From: Collinsella provencensis
Lineage (GTDB): Bacteria > Actinomycetota > Coriobacteriia > Coriobacteriales > Coriobacteriaceae
Assembly (NCBI RefSeq): GCF_900199705.1
Contig: NZ_LT904908.1
Coordinates: 9,426-73,425 of the forward strand
Length of the DNA stretch: 64,000 nucleotides
Direction: 5' to 3'
Every line of letters begins with the position of its first letter. Within the stretch, counting starts at the first letter, position 1. Below the pieces are notes generated by a model that was given only the letters and a program-made list of their open reading frames with translations, ran no database searches and was not told the origin of the DNA. Of this stretch, positions 24,972 through 34,500 are shown one piece after another. Both the position numbers and the translations under genes were made by a program.

Positions 24972-26963
24972 CTAAGAGCGCTTCCCTTTGGGGGAGCGCT
25001 TTTTTTGAGCGCTACCGCTTGTGCGGGTTGATGATTTCCGCGCCGCGCACCTCTTCGGTGCTGCCTGATGTTTAGAATTATTTTTGTTGGGGGCTCCCGC
25101 TGCGGTGGGGCGCGGGGGAACGGGCTTGATAAGGCATTTGGGGCCGTAGCCGATAAGGTCTTCACGACCTGCCTTGTGCAACGCTTCTTTGACGAGCTTG
25201 TAGTTTTCCGGCTTGCGATATTGGATGAGCGCACGTTGCATGGCCTTCTCGTGTGGGTTGCGCGCGACGTAAACGGGCTCCAAGGTGCGTGGATCCACGC
25301 CGGTGTAGAACATGCACGTGGACATGGTGGAGGGAGTGGGGTAGAAATCCTGTACCTGCTCGGGCATGTATCCCATGTCGCGCACGGCTTCGGCGAGCTC
25401 GACGGCTTCCTTCATGGTCGAGCCAGGGTGGCTGGAGATGAGATAGGGAACTACGTACTGCTGCTTGCCCGCACGCTTTGACGCCTCGTCAAAGCGTTTG
25501 CAGAATGCGTCGTAGACCTCGCGACGTGGCTTGCCCATGATGGCGAGCACCTTGTCACTCACATGCTCGGGGGCCAAGCGGAGCTGGCCACTCACATGAT
25601 GCTGCACGAGCTCTTCGAGGAACTCGTCGGACGGATCTGCCATGGTGTAGTCAAAACGGATGCCGCTGCGTACGAAAACTTTTTTGACACCGGGTATTTC
25701 GCGTAACTCACGCAGGAGCTCGGTGTAACCGCTCTCGTCAACCTTCATCTGACGACACACCTTGGGCCAAAGGCATCGCTTGCCCTGGCAAACTCCATGC
25801 TTGACCTGTTTATCGCAGGCGCGTCGGAAGAAGTTCGCCGTGGGGCCGCCCACGTCGTGGATATAGCCCTTGAAGTCGGGATCGTGTGTGAGTTCGATCG
25901 CTTCGCGCACAATGCTCTCTCGACTGCGTGTTTGCAGTACACGCCCCTGATGGAAGGCCAGTGCGCAGAACGAGCACTCGCCAAAGCACCCGCGATTTGA
26001 TGAGAGGGAAAATTTCACCTCGGCAAATGCGGGAACGCCGCCGGCAGCGTCGTAGTCGGGATGCCATGCGCGAGCATAGGGCAGGTCGTAAACCGCGTCC
26101 ATCTCCTCTTCCGTGAGCGGAAGTGCGGGCGGGTTCTGCACGACCCATACGTTATGGGGATAGGGCTCCACCAGGCGTACGGCGGTGATGGCATCCATAT
26201 TGCGATATTGTGTGTTGAACGAGCGGGCGTAGTTGAGACGGTCGGCGTTGAGCTCGTCCCAGCTGGGTAGCAGCTCGTAGTCGACTACGGAATCGAGCGC
26301 ATTTGTACCCGCGGCACGCCAGGCCGTGCCGGCGATGTAGGTGATCTGCTCGATGGGGAGTCCAGCATCAAGGGCGTCGGCGACTTCGACGATCTGGTGC
26401 TCGCCCATGCCGTAAATGAGCAGGTCGGCGCCGGAATCGAGCAAAATGGAGCGCTTGAGCTGGTCGGACCAATAGTCGTAGTGGGCAAGGCGGCGCAGGC
26501 TCGCCTCGATGCCGCCGAGGATGATGGGTGTGTGCCTGTACACGCTGCGAATGAGGTTGCTGTAGACCACCACGGCGTGGTTGGGTCGCTTGCCTGCGAC
26601 ACCACCGGGGGTGTAGGCGTCCTCGCGACGGCGGTGTTTAGTTACCGAATAGTGGTTGACCATGGAATCCATATTGCCGGCGGAGACCAAAAACCCCAGG
26701 CGCGGCTCACCGAGTATTTGGATGGAGGACGGGTCACGCCAATCGGGCTGCGCGATGAAGCCCACCTTGTAGCCATGCGCTTCGAGTACACGGCAGATGA
26801 TGGCAGCACCAAAGGAGGGGTGATCCACGTAGGCGTCGCCGTTGACGTACACGAAATCACACTGCTCCCAGCCGCGCGCATCCATGTCGGCGCGCGTAAC
26901 GGGCAAAAACGCCTCGCGTGTGGGGCGGCTGTTCACCTGATGTGCGCTGTTGTGTTTTGCCAC
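24972..26963 (-). CDS. YgiQ-family radical SAM protein
   Basis: A 663-residue protein. The front reads FLPVTRADMDARGWEQCDFVYVNGDAYVDHPSFGAAII, the radical SAM motif is GCFGECSFCALAFHQGR (CxxxCxxC), and the end has FYPTPSTMSTCMFYTG. This is the YgiQ (UPF0313) family, whose role is not settled. GTG at 26963 has GGAGG seven bases before it, better than the ATG at 26993. The last 60 residues are basic and low in complexity (SKHQAAPKRCAARKSSTRTSG...), an oddity beyond the family core. Confidence 0.93.
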   Translation of the reverse strand: MAKHNSAHQVNSRPTREAFLPVTRADMDARGWEQCDFVYVNGDAYVDHPSFGAAIICRVLEAHGYKVGFIAQPDWRDPSSIQILGEPRLGFLVSAGNMDSMVNHYSVTKHRRREDAYTPGGVAGKRPNHAVVVYSNLIRSVYRHTPIILGGIEASLRRLAHYDYWSDQLKRSILLDSGADLLIYGMGEHQIVEVADALDAGLPIEQITYIAGTAWRAAGTNALDSVVDYELLPSWDELNADRLNYARSFNTQYRNMDAITAVRLVEPYPHNVWVVQNPPALPLTEEEMDAVYDLPYARAWHPDYDAAGGVPAFAEVKFSLSSNRGCFGECSFCALAFHQGRVLQTRSRESIVREAIELTHDPDFKGYIHDVGGPTANFFRRACDKQVKHGVCQGKRCLWPKVCRQMKVDESGYTELLRELREIPGVKKVFVRSGIRFDYTMADPSDEFLEELVQHHVSGQLRLAPEHVSDKVLAIMGKPRREVYDAFCKRFDEASKRAGKQQYVVPYLISSHPGSTMKEAVELAEAVRDMGYMPEQVQDFYPTPSTMSTCMFYTGVDPRTLEPVYVARNPHEKAMQRALIQYRKPENYKLVKEALHKAGREDLIGYGPKCLIKPVPPRPTAAGAPNKNNSKHQAAPKRCAARKSSTRTSGSAQKKRSPKGKRS
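24977..25007 (+). terminator. Rho-independent terminator of the RiPP-like operon
   Basis: AGCGCTTCCC pairs with GGGGAGCGCT and seven or more T follow. The hairpin lies inside the 3' end of the opposing YgiQ-like gene, where it encodes the basic tail. Confidence 0.88.
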
Positions 26964-27053
26964 GATGTTTCCTCCGATTTGGATGTTTCGCATGGTGCAT
27001 GCATCTATCGTATTCTATAGGGAGGCTGGCAGCGCCGTAAGGGGAAAGGTGTC

Positions 27054-27731
27054 ATGGAACGCGCGAAACAGGTTTCCGAGTCTATTGAGCTCGGTATCAT
27101 TCTCGCCTTGGTGGGCGGCTTTATGGATGTGTATTCCTATATGGGTCGCGGCGGTGTGTTCGCCAACGCGCAAACGGGCAATATCTTGCTCACGGGTGTG
27201 CATATCTCGGAGGGCAACTTCGCGCGTGCCGCGACGTTCTTTTTGCCGGTGCTCTCGTTTGCCCTTGGGATTATGGGCAGTGATTTGGTGCACGAGCGTT
27301 TTGGTAGCCGCATTCATTGGCGACAGGTTACCGTGCTGCTTGAAGGCATCATCTTGCTCGTGGTGAGCTGCATGAGCGACGATCAGAATTTGGTGGCGAA
27401 TTGCCTGACGTCGCTTGCCTGCGGTATGCAAGTGGAGAGCTTTAGGAAGATTCACGGTCAGGGCGTGGCCACGACCATGTGCATTGGCAACCTGCGCAGC
27501 GCATTGCAAAACGTGGATGATTACATCATCACGCACAATCGCGGGTTTTTGGAAAACGGTCTGTTGTACTTCGGCGTGATCGCCTGCTTTGTGGTGGGTG
27601 CGATTTTGGGCAACTGGTGCTTGGATCGCTTTGGGTTGGCGGCTATCCGCGTGTGCTCGCTGCTGTTACTTGCAGCGTTTTTGCTCATGTTCTGGGATCG
27701 TGAAGTGCGGAAGACGACCGCGAAGGCGTAA
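27054..27731 (+). CDS. DUF1275 (YoaK-like) membrane protein
   Basis: A 225-residue membrane protein with six or so hydrophobic segments. The motif ALVGGFMDVYSYMGRGGVFANAQTGNILLTGVHISEG is the hallmark of the DUF1275/YoaK family, with CGMQVESFRKIHGQGVATTMCIGNLRS later on. Its function is unknown. AAAGG lies before the ATG. Confidence 0.92.
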   Translation: MERAKQVSESIELGIILALVGGFMDVYSYMGRGGVFANAQTGNILLTGVHISEGNFARAATFFLPVLSFALGIMGSDLVHERFGSRIHWRQVTVLLEGIILLVVSCMSDDQNLVANCLTSLACGMQVESFRKIHGQGVATTMCIGNLRSALQNVDDYIITHNRGFLENGLLYFGVIACFVVGAILGNWCLDRFGLAAIRVCSLLLLAAFLLMFWDREVRKTTAKA

Positions 27732-27763
27732 TGCGTCGGTAAGCGGTTTGTGAGGGAGCTCAT

Positions 27764-28051
27764 ATGTTGGACGACCGTTCAAAGCGGGAAGCTGAACCCT
27801 CTTTTGAAGGGGAAGTTCAAGACATTTCCCAGCTCATGGGAGACATGTTTGCCAATGAGGGCAGTGTTCCTTCGAGCGAGCGCAGCGGACAAGTAGCTCC
27901 CGCGAATGATACGCCGCCGAATTTCAATGTACCTGCACGGAATACTCGTCCACAGCCATCCCTTCCTTTGTGGAAGAAAGTGCTCGTTGCTGTTCTCCTC
28001 ATCGTATACGCAGTGGTTTATATTTGGGCACGCGGGGGATACGGGGCGTAG
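27764..28051 (+). CDS. hypothetical protein with one C-terminal membrane helix
   Basis: A 95-residue protein I do not recognise. The first 65 residues are charged and Pro/Asn-rich, likely disordered. The last 27 (WKKVLVAVLLIVYAVVYIWARGGYGA) form one hydrophobic helix with Lys before it, so a tail-anchored layout is likely. GAGGGAG lies before the ATG, 32 bases after the DUF1275 gene; they may share a transcript. Confidence 0.6.
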   Translation: MLDDRSKREAEPSFEGEVQDISQLMGDMFANEGSVPSSERSGQVAPANDTPPNFNVPARNTRPQPSLPLWKKVLVAVLLIVYAVVYIWARGGYGA

Positions 28052-28142
28052 CTGTTCGTTTTTGACAGGCGGATTGCACACCTGGGCATATGGTGACTTC
28101 CTGACGGCGCTTTTGCCATGCAAGTGAGCTGGTGATTGCCTG

Positions 28143-29339
28143 TCAGAATGCGCGTAAGACGGTGCCGCCGCCAAGTACAACCGAGCCTGCGTAGACGACG
28201 ACTGCCTGACCAGGGGCGATGGCTAGCTCGGGCGCATCGAAGGTGAGCACAATGGCTCCGAGCGCTTCTTTCGACCTGCGTAGCGTTGCCATGCGGCTCG
28301 CATGACGGTAGCGAATCTTCGCGCTGACAGGCAGGCCTTCGCTGCCTGCCTCATCAAGGAGCTCTTCCATAACGTTGGCGGGCGCGCTCCAAATCCAGTC
28401 GTCTGCAATGAGGCCCCGTGCTAGAAGGTCTTCTCGTTCTCCCAGCGTAACGGTATTGGCACGGGTGTCGATGTCCGTGACATAGACCGGATGCGCACAG
28501 GCGACCCCTAGCCCTTTTCGCTGCCCGATGGTGTAGCGAATGGCTCCCTCGTGCGTACCGAGTATCTCACCAGCGGTGTTGATGATGTTGCCTGCGGGGA
28601 GTGGGGCTCCCTGGCGCCGTTCGAGATAGCCCGCCACGTCGTTTTTGGGGACGAAACAAATGCCCTGGCTGTCGCGTTTGGCGGCATTTGCAAAGCCCTG
28701 CTCGCGCGCGATGCGCCGCACGTCGCGCTCCTTGCGCAGGCCACCTAAAGGCAGCAGCGTGTGCATGAGGCGTTCTTGCGTGAGGGAGTACAGCACGTAA
28801 CTTTGGTCTTTGGTGGAATCAACCCCGCAGCTGAGCGTGTGAACACGGTCTGCGCCGCCGCTGCGTTGGGCAATCTTTCCGAGCAATTCCGTTTCGGCCG
28901 CGCGTGCTGCAAGTTCAGCCGAAGTGCTTGCGCCTGATCGGTTTGCAAGTGTGGAAACCTGAGCATAATGGCCTGTCGCAATATAGGAGCAATCGAGTTC
29001 AAGCGCGCGCTCGAGTAGTGCGCCAAACTTGAGATACCGGTTGCAGTCAATGCACGGGTTGGGCGTGCGCCCGTCTTCGTACGTGCGCACAAACTTTTCG
29101 ATAACCTCGTGGGCGAACGTTTTACGCATGTCAATGGTCTTGTGCGCAAAGCCAAGTGAGTGCGCAACGGCTGCGGCATCATCCGCATCCGATCCGCTAC
29201 CGCACGTATCGCCGGGTCCCGAGCCATGGAGCAGCATGGTAGCCCCCAAGCAGTCGTATCCCGCTTGCTTGAGCAAGTAGGCGGTGACACTTGAGTCGAC
29301 GCCGCCGCTCATGGCAACCAAGACGCGCTCTTTCGACAT
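28143..29339 (-). CDS. mnmA: tRNA-specific 2-thiouridylase
   Basis: A 398-residue enzyme that puts sulfur on U34 of tRNA for Lys, Glu and Gln. The PP-loop is MSGGVDSSVTAYLL, the first catalytic Cys is in NPCIDCNRYLKFG, then DQSYVLYSL, and the second Cys in RDSQGICFVP. A short Ala-rich insert (about residues 120-150) breaks the family pattern. AAAGGAGG lies before the ATG. The Rrf2 gene is divergent from it. No cysteine desulfurase is next to it. Confidence 0.95.
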   Translation of the reverse strand: MSKERVLVAMSGGVDSSVTAYLLKQAGYDCLGATMLLHGSGPGDTCGSGSDADDAAAVAHSLGFAHKTIDMRKTFAHEVIEKFVRTYEDGRTPNPCIDCNRYLKFGALLERALELDCSYIATGHYAQVSTLANRSGASTSAELAARAAETELLGKIAQRSGGADRVHTLSCGVDSTKDQSYVLYSLTQERLMHTLLPLGGLRKERDVRRIAREQGFANAAKRDSQGICFVPKNDVAGYLERRQGAPLPAGNIINTAGEILGTHEGAIRYTIGQRKGLGVACAHPVYVTDIDTRANTVTLGEREDLLARGLIADDWIWSAPANVMEELLDEAGSEGLPVSAKIRYRHASRMATLRRSKEALGAIVLTFDAPELAIAPGQAVVVYAGSVVLGGGTVLRAF

Positions 29340-29664
29340 GCTTCCTCCTTTGCTGTGGCGTTGGGCGATACGTTGGGCAGCAACGATTTTACCCGCAAAC
29401 CCACTATGTGCGCGGAGCGTTGCGCTGCAATAATGTGATTGATGCCAGGTATTTCAGTTGCTGAATGACTTTGCATTACGTATTCCGCGCGAATCTGGCG
29501 TCAATCGTTTCTAATTAAGGCCGAAATAGGTGCCGCGAACGGTATGCCTATATGGCGGGAACGGGTGTTTTACGCCGCTTACGTGCGCCGTTGACGATAA
29601 TACCGACCTGTGGATAGGGAATATGCTAGGCTGCAAGTAACAATCGATCATGAAAGGATGCGTC
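29340..29664. other. intergenic region between mnmA and the Rrf2 gene
   Basis: I see no gene in these 325 bases. They should carry the divergent promoters. TTGACG at 29592 lies a suitable distance before AT-rich hexamers near 29615-29630, a weak promoter candidate for the Rrf2 gene. Confidence 0.3.
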
Positions 29665-30099
29665 ATGTTGGTTTCCACAAAAGGGCGCTATGCGCTGAGG
29701 GTCATGGTCGACTTGGCTGAGCACGACGATGAAGGTCGCATCCCCCTCAAGAATATCGCCGAGCGCCAGGGAATTTCGGAAAAATATCTCGAGAATATCC
29801 TGTCGACTCTCGTTCGCAACGGCCTACTCTCAGGCATGCGCGGAAAAGGCGGTGGCTATCGTCTTACGCGCTCGCCCGAGGAGTTCACGGTAGGGGAGAT
29901 TTTACGCCTGACGGAAGGGTCGCTTTCGCCCGTTGCCTGTCTCGACGGAGCTCATAAGAATTGCCCGCATGCGGAGGCGTGTCGGACCATCGGCATGTGG
30001 ACCAAGTTGGACGAGATGATTTCAGGCTATCTCGACGGGGTGCGCCTTGCCGATCTTATGGTAGATCCTGCGGCTTGCGCGACGGAGGAGCAAAAGTAG
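29665..30099 (+). CDS. Rrf2-family (IscR-like) transcription regulator
   Basis: A 144-residue winged-helix regulator beginning MLVSTKGRYALRVMVDLAEH, with SEKYLENILSTLVRNGLLSGMRGKGGGYRLTR. It keeps three Cys in CLDGAHKNCPHAEAC, the usual place for an iron-sulfur cluster in IscR/RsrR-type members. AAAGGA lies six bases before ATG 29665; an ATG at 29650 is less likely. It is divergent from mnmA, so sulfur or Fe-S metabolism is a plausible target. Confidence 0.93.
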   Translation: MLVSTKGRYALRVMVDLAEHDDEGRIPLKNIAERQGISEKYLENILSTLVRNGLLSGMRGKGGGYRLTRSPEEFTVGEILRLTEGSLSPVACLDGAHKNCPHAEACRTIGMWTKLDEMISGYLDGVRLADLMVDPAACATEEQK

Positions 30100-30197
30100 C
30101 TGCCCGTCAAAGAACGAGGATGGTTGCCAGTTGAAAAACAAGACATTGTTGGCTTGGGGCAAGAGTGCTCGCTTGCCACGTGTCTTGCCCTGCGTGC

Positions 30198-30566
30198 CTA
30201 GTCTTCGTCGACGATTGAACCAAGAATCGCGCACATGATGCTCACGATGATGGCGCCCATGAATGCGGAACCGAAGCCGCTGATAGCGATGCCCGCGCCG
30301 AGCAGGTTGACCGAGAGCCAACTGGCGAGTTCGAGCATGAAGCTATTCACCACGAGTTGGAAAATGCCCAGTGTTAAACAGGTGAGCGGCAGCGATATCA
30401 GCGTGATGAAGGGCTTGACCAGCGAGTTGACGATGCCGAGGAACAGGCCGACCCCGGCAAAGCAGATCCATGTCTCAGCTATGCCGAACGGTATGATGCC
30501 GGGGACGATGAAGGTTGCGATTGCAATGGCAATCGAAGTCAAAAGCCAATTGAGGAGAAAACTCAC
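30198..30566 (-). CDS. phage-holin-superfamily IV-like small membrane protein
   Basis: A 122-residue protein with four hydrophobic helices: LLNWLLTSIAIAIATFIVPG, WICFAGVGLFLGIVNSLVKPFI, LPLTCLTLGIFQLVVNSFML and FMGAIIVSIMCAILGSIV. The 'gIvNslvkPfi..lslPlt.lTlGlf.lvvN' pattern is that of the mycobacterial 4TMS holin-like family, common in chromosomes and unrelated to phage lysis. GTG at 30566 has AAAGGA six bases before it. Confidence 0.85.
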   Translation of the reverse strand: MSFLLNWLLTSIAIAIATFIVPGIIPFGIAETWICFAGVGLFLGIVNSLVKPFITLISLPLTCLTLGIFQLVVNSFMLELASWLSVNLLGAGIAISGFGSAFMGAIIVSIMCAILGSIVDED

Positions 30567-30954
30567 GGCGAGTCCTTTCTTGAGACATGCGAACCGCGAT
30601 TGTGTGTGCGGGCGCATGCATGAAACGGTTTGGAAGCCTATTGCAGGGGTGGTACGAACGGACGTGTTGCAGATGGTCAGGTGTGCGCCCAAGCAGACGC
30701 TATGACGCTTGTACCCATGGCGTGTCCAAGTCATGCCGGGCAGAAAGCCGGTCTGTGAAATGGCGTCGTTGCGGTGAAATACAAGCGATTTCCCCAGCAT
30801 GCAAATGCGATATATGCAATTTTAATAATGTGAGCCCCTGCGTACTTTAGTACAGTAGTGTGCTAAACTTTGCTTGCTGATTACGCGAGTGGTCAGCGTT
30901 TTTACGCCGATATGCACGGATTTAGGTGTTTGGACGCACGGATGGGATGGGCTG
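30567..30954. promoter_or_regulatory. intergenic region with a GTACT dyad and a leader hairpin before the YerC-like gene
   Basis: No gene is supported here. GTACTTTAGTAC (30842-30853) is a perfect dyad whose arms resemble the GTACT/AGTAC halves of TrpR-type operators. A GCTGA/TCAGC hairpin (30876-30897) followed by GTTTTT comes next and could be a weak terminator or attenuator. Confidence 0.4.
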
Positions 30955-31263
30955 GTGAGCTATTTGAATATTGAAAAGATGCTCGAGCGAGCTGATGTCG
31001 AGCAGCTTGTGGATGCGGTCATGTCGCTTGAGGACCGCGACGAGGTCCGCGCATTTCTCGTCGATCTTTGCACGCCGCGCGAGATTTGCGATTTTGCCCA
31101 GCGTTTGCAGGTTGCCCGTTACCTCGATGAGGGAGAGCCCTACGTTGAGGTCCAGGCACGCACGGGTGCTTCTTCCACCACGGTGAGCCGCGTTTCCAAG
31201 GCGCTTAATGGCGAGCGTGGTGGTTATCGCAGCGTTCTCGTCAAGCTTGAGGGCGCAAAGTAG
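30955..31263 (+). CDS. YerC/YecD-family TrpR-like regulator
   Basis: A 102-residue protein. It reads LMSLEDRDEVRAFLVDLCTPREICDFAQRLQVARYL (minor variation) and then YVEVQARTGASSTTVSRVSKALNGERGGYRSVL, the Trp-repressor fold of the YerC/YecD family. The role of this family is unclear. The start is GTG at 30955 with GGGATGGG before it. It lies before the AddAB-like genes, separated by two terminators. Confidence 0.9.
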   Translation: MSYLNIEKMLERADVEQLVDAVMSLEDRDEVRAFLVDLCTPREICDFAQRLQVARYLDEGEPYVEVQARTGASSTTVSRVSKALNGERGGYRSVLVKLEGAK

Positions 31264-31296
31264 GACAGCAAGGCTGTTTGAATGGGTATTGGATGG

Positions 31297-31328
31297 GGTC
31301 GTTCCAAGTGGACGGCCCTTTCGTTTTT
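31297..31328 (+). terminator. terminator after the YerC-like gene
   Basis: GGTCGT pairs with ACGGCC (with a G-T pair) over a nine-base loop, followed by CTTTCGTTTTT. Confidence 0.55.
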
Positions 31329-31387
31329 GGAGATGAATTTCCAGTAATTTACCAAGGCTGGAGATTTTCCAGGCATACGTGGATCGA

Positions 31388-31420
31388 AGCGGCCAGCGGG
31401 GGATCGCAGGCCGCTTTTTT
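31388..31420 (+). terminator. second terminator before the AddB-like gene
   Basis: AGCGGCC (31388-31394) pairs with GGCCGCT (31409-31415) and six T follow. It would insulate the nuclease genes from upstream transcription, or end a short transcript that starts after the first terminator. Confidence 0.75.
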
Positions 31421-31505
31421 GTGCACCAAATCGTCCATACTTGATTTCGTGTCCGGGCGGGCGTGTAGGATAATCGGTGGGAAAAGTACGTTCGAGCGAG
31501 GCGAT

Positions 31506-34500
31506 ATGGCGAGTTCTGCATATACAACGAATGCCGGTACGGCACTCAACGCGGGGGAAATCGGGCAAATTGCCAGTTTGCTACACGATTATGGTCGCGT
31601 GACATTGCTTGTTCCCAGTTATGCCGAAGGCGAAGTTTGCCGTCGTAATTTGGCAGATGCTGGTGTGGGGACGGGCGTCGATGTGGTGACTCCCAAGGCA
31701 TGGATTGCCGGTTTGTGGGAGCAATTTGGCGACGGCAGCCAACTGGCAAGCACGTTGCAGCGCCGTCTGCTCATGGCGCAGGTTCTTGCAGATGCCGATG
31801 CAGACGAGGAAGCCTCGACCTCATCGTTAAAGAACAATCCCGGATCGGTGAACATGCTTGCCGAGATGGCTCGCGAGTGTTATCCGTATGTCGCATCTGA
31901 ATCGTCCGGTCAGACCAAGCTCTCCCGTGCCGAGCAACGCTCGATTGAGATGCTGAAACGTTATGGGGCGTTGCTGGACGGCCATAGTCTCATCGAGCCG
32001 TCGGCAGCGGCCGAGGTTCTGGGCACGCAGTTCTCCGTGCGTTGTCCTGCGTGTGCGCGTGCGGTAGCGGTTCGTGGGATAACGGAGCTTTCCGAGCACT
32101 TATTGCGTTTGCTCGAAGTCGTTGCGCAAAATGGCTCACTTGCCTTCCTGTACAACGATCGGTACAGCGCGCTTATACAGAGCGTGTGCGATCGATTTGA
32201 TTGCGCAGCCCATATTGTGAAGGAATCGGGCCCTCATGCGCCCGAGCCCTCGTTTGCCGAGGTATGTGGGCCCACGGCTCGCGCAGCGTCGTATACCGAG
32301 CTTGTTGTCAAACTTGGTTCAAATTGCCTGTTGGAGGAATGCGTGGCGATTGGCGCGCCCGACCCCATGGCGCTTTTGCGAGAACTCGGCCCCCGTTTGG
32401 CTACCCATGGGATTTCCGCTCAAGCGGAGGACTTCGAGCAGTTTGCCCGTACGCGTGCGGGCCAAGCGTTTTTCCAGCTTATCGACCTGCTTGATCGCAT
32501 GGATACGCAGGAGCGAAGTGCATGGTGGCCCGCGCCCGAAGTGGCAGACTGGGTTCGCTCGCCGTTTTCGGGTGTGGGACCCTTCGTTCGTCATGTTGCG
32601 GTGGCGCTCGATACCCAATTGCGCAAGAACCGCGGTCTCACCAAGCAGTCGCTGTTTGCGCAGCTTGATAGCATGCAGAGCCGTGAGCTCAACCGTGAAC
32701 GCGCTCGCGCGGAGGAACAGGGGCGCGTTCCGTGTCCCGTGGTGGTCAAAGATGTCATCGATGCACTCGATGCCAAGCAGTTCTCTCGGGCCTTGCGCTT
32801 GATGTATGAGGCGGCCAAGGGAATGCCCCCTTCCGCGTTTGGAACAGAAGGGCCGGCTGCCCAATGTGGCGAGCTTTTTGCCCTGCAAAGTGCTCGTGAG
32901 GTGCTTGAGCAAGCTCGCATCTTGGGTGTATCCGACGAAGCGGCGCTTACGGCGCTGCGTGAACTGAACGTGTCCACGATGCGTGCGTATGGTCCGTTTA
33001 CGGAACAAGTTAACGCTTCCGACACACCGTGCGGAGCGCCTTGCGTGTCCATCATGCGTATTGATTGCCTTGCCGAACATGAGGATGCCGCTTTTGGCGC
33101 GGTGCTGCTTGCCGATGTCGATGCCGAGTCTTATCCGCTCACCGAGCGCGATACGGTGAGCTCCGTACTTGCTGCAAAGCTCGGTTGTACCGGTATCAGT
33201 GCCGCCGCGGCGGCATGCCAACGCGATATTGTTGCGCGCTGCTTGCAAGCGGCACGTCATGATGCGGTGCTTTCCTATGTGAGTTTCGACGATGCGGCGG
33301 AAAAGCGGTTCCCCGCGCTTGCCTACGCCGAGCTTCGGGATAAGGCGGCGGCGAAGGGGCACCTTGAACTCATCGCAGTTCTGCCCGGAGAGCACATGCT
33401 CTACGAAAACCTCGATGCCGCAGGCGGGGAGGGCGCGTGCGTGGATGATGCTCCTCGCATGGGCGAGCATGTGCTTGACGATGAACTTGCCGCGTATGTT
33501 TTGCTGCGTCAGCGCAGCGTGGGCGGTCGTCTTGTTACGCGTACGCTTTCTGCCTCACAGATTGAGAACTATCTAGCCTGCCCGTATCGCTGGTTTGTGA
33601 ACAATCGAGTTAACTCGCGCCGTCTGGATGTGGAGTTTGGCCCCATTGAGATCGGAAACTTCTCGCATGATGTCATGCAGCGCTTTTACGAGCGTTTGGT
33701 TGAGTGCGGTTTGGGTCGCATTACACCCGAGAATGTCGACCGTTGCCACGAGGAAATGGACATCGCGTTCGACGAAATGTGCGAGGACCATGCAAACGGT
33801 CGCTACACCCATGGCAAATATTCGAAGGATGAGCGCCCGCGCGCCGTTCGCAATGGCCTGGTTGCCTTGGACGAACTTGAGCGTGCGCGCATCGATGCTT
33901 TGCGTACCCGGTTTCATAGGGTTGTAGACCATGATGCCGTGATGCTTTCCCCGTACGTTCCGACGCTATTCGAGTATTCCTTTGATAAGCAGGGTGTTAC
34001 CTATGCGGGGCGTCCTTTAGGCGGGCGCATCGACCGCGTGGATTTTGCCCCCAGCGCGGGGAATGGCGAGCGTTTTGTGGTCATCGATTACAAAACGGGT
34101 GCCAATGCGGCGGAAATGGCATGCGCCGACCCCACGATGCAGCTAGATGAGAACGAATCGCTGCCGAGCGATTGGCTTCCGGGAAGGGATAAGGACAAAT
34201 CTCCCAAGGTGCAAACGCTCATGTATGCGAGCGCTTTGGAGCGAGTAACGGATGGACAGGCCCAAGGTGCCGTGTACTACGGCTTGCGTGGCCCTTCCAT
34301 CGCCGGTGCGGTTTCCAACAATTTGACCGAATGCGAGCCGCCGGCGTTTCCCGACGACAAGCTCACATCGTTTCCGGGGGTCAAAGGCCGCACGCGAGTC
34401 AAACACGATGGAACCATGGAGTTCTCGGAGTTGCTCTCTCACGTTGAACATGCCATCTCACTCGAACTCGATCGACTGCAATCTGGAGACGTCGCTCCGC

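Noticed and set aside
30198-30566. Prophage remnant suggested by a holin-like protein
   Set aside because: This holin-like family is a common chromosomal membrane protein and no other phage gene is near.
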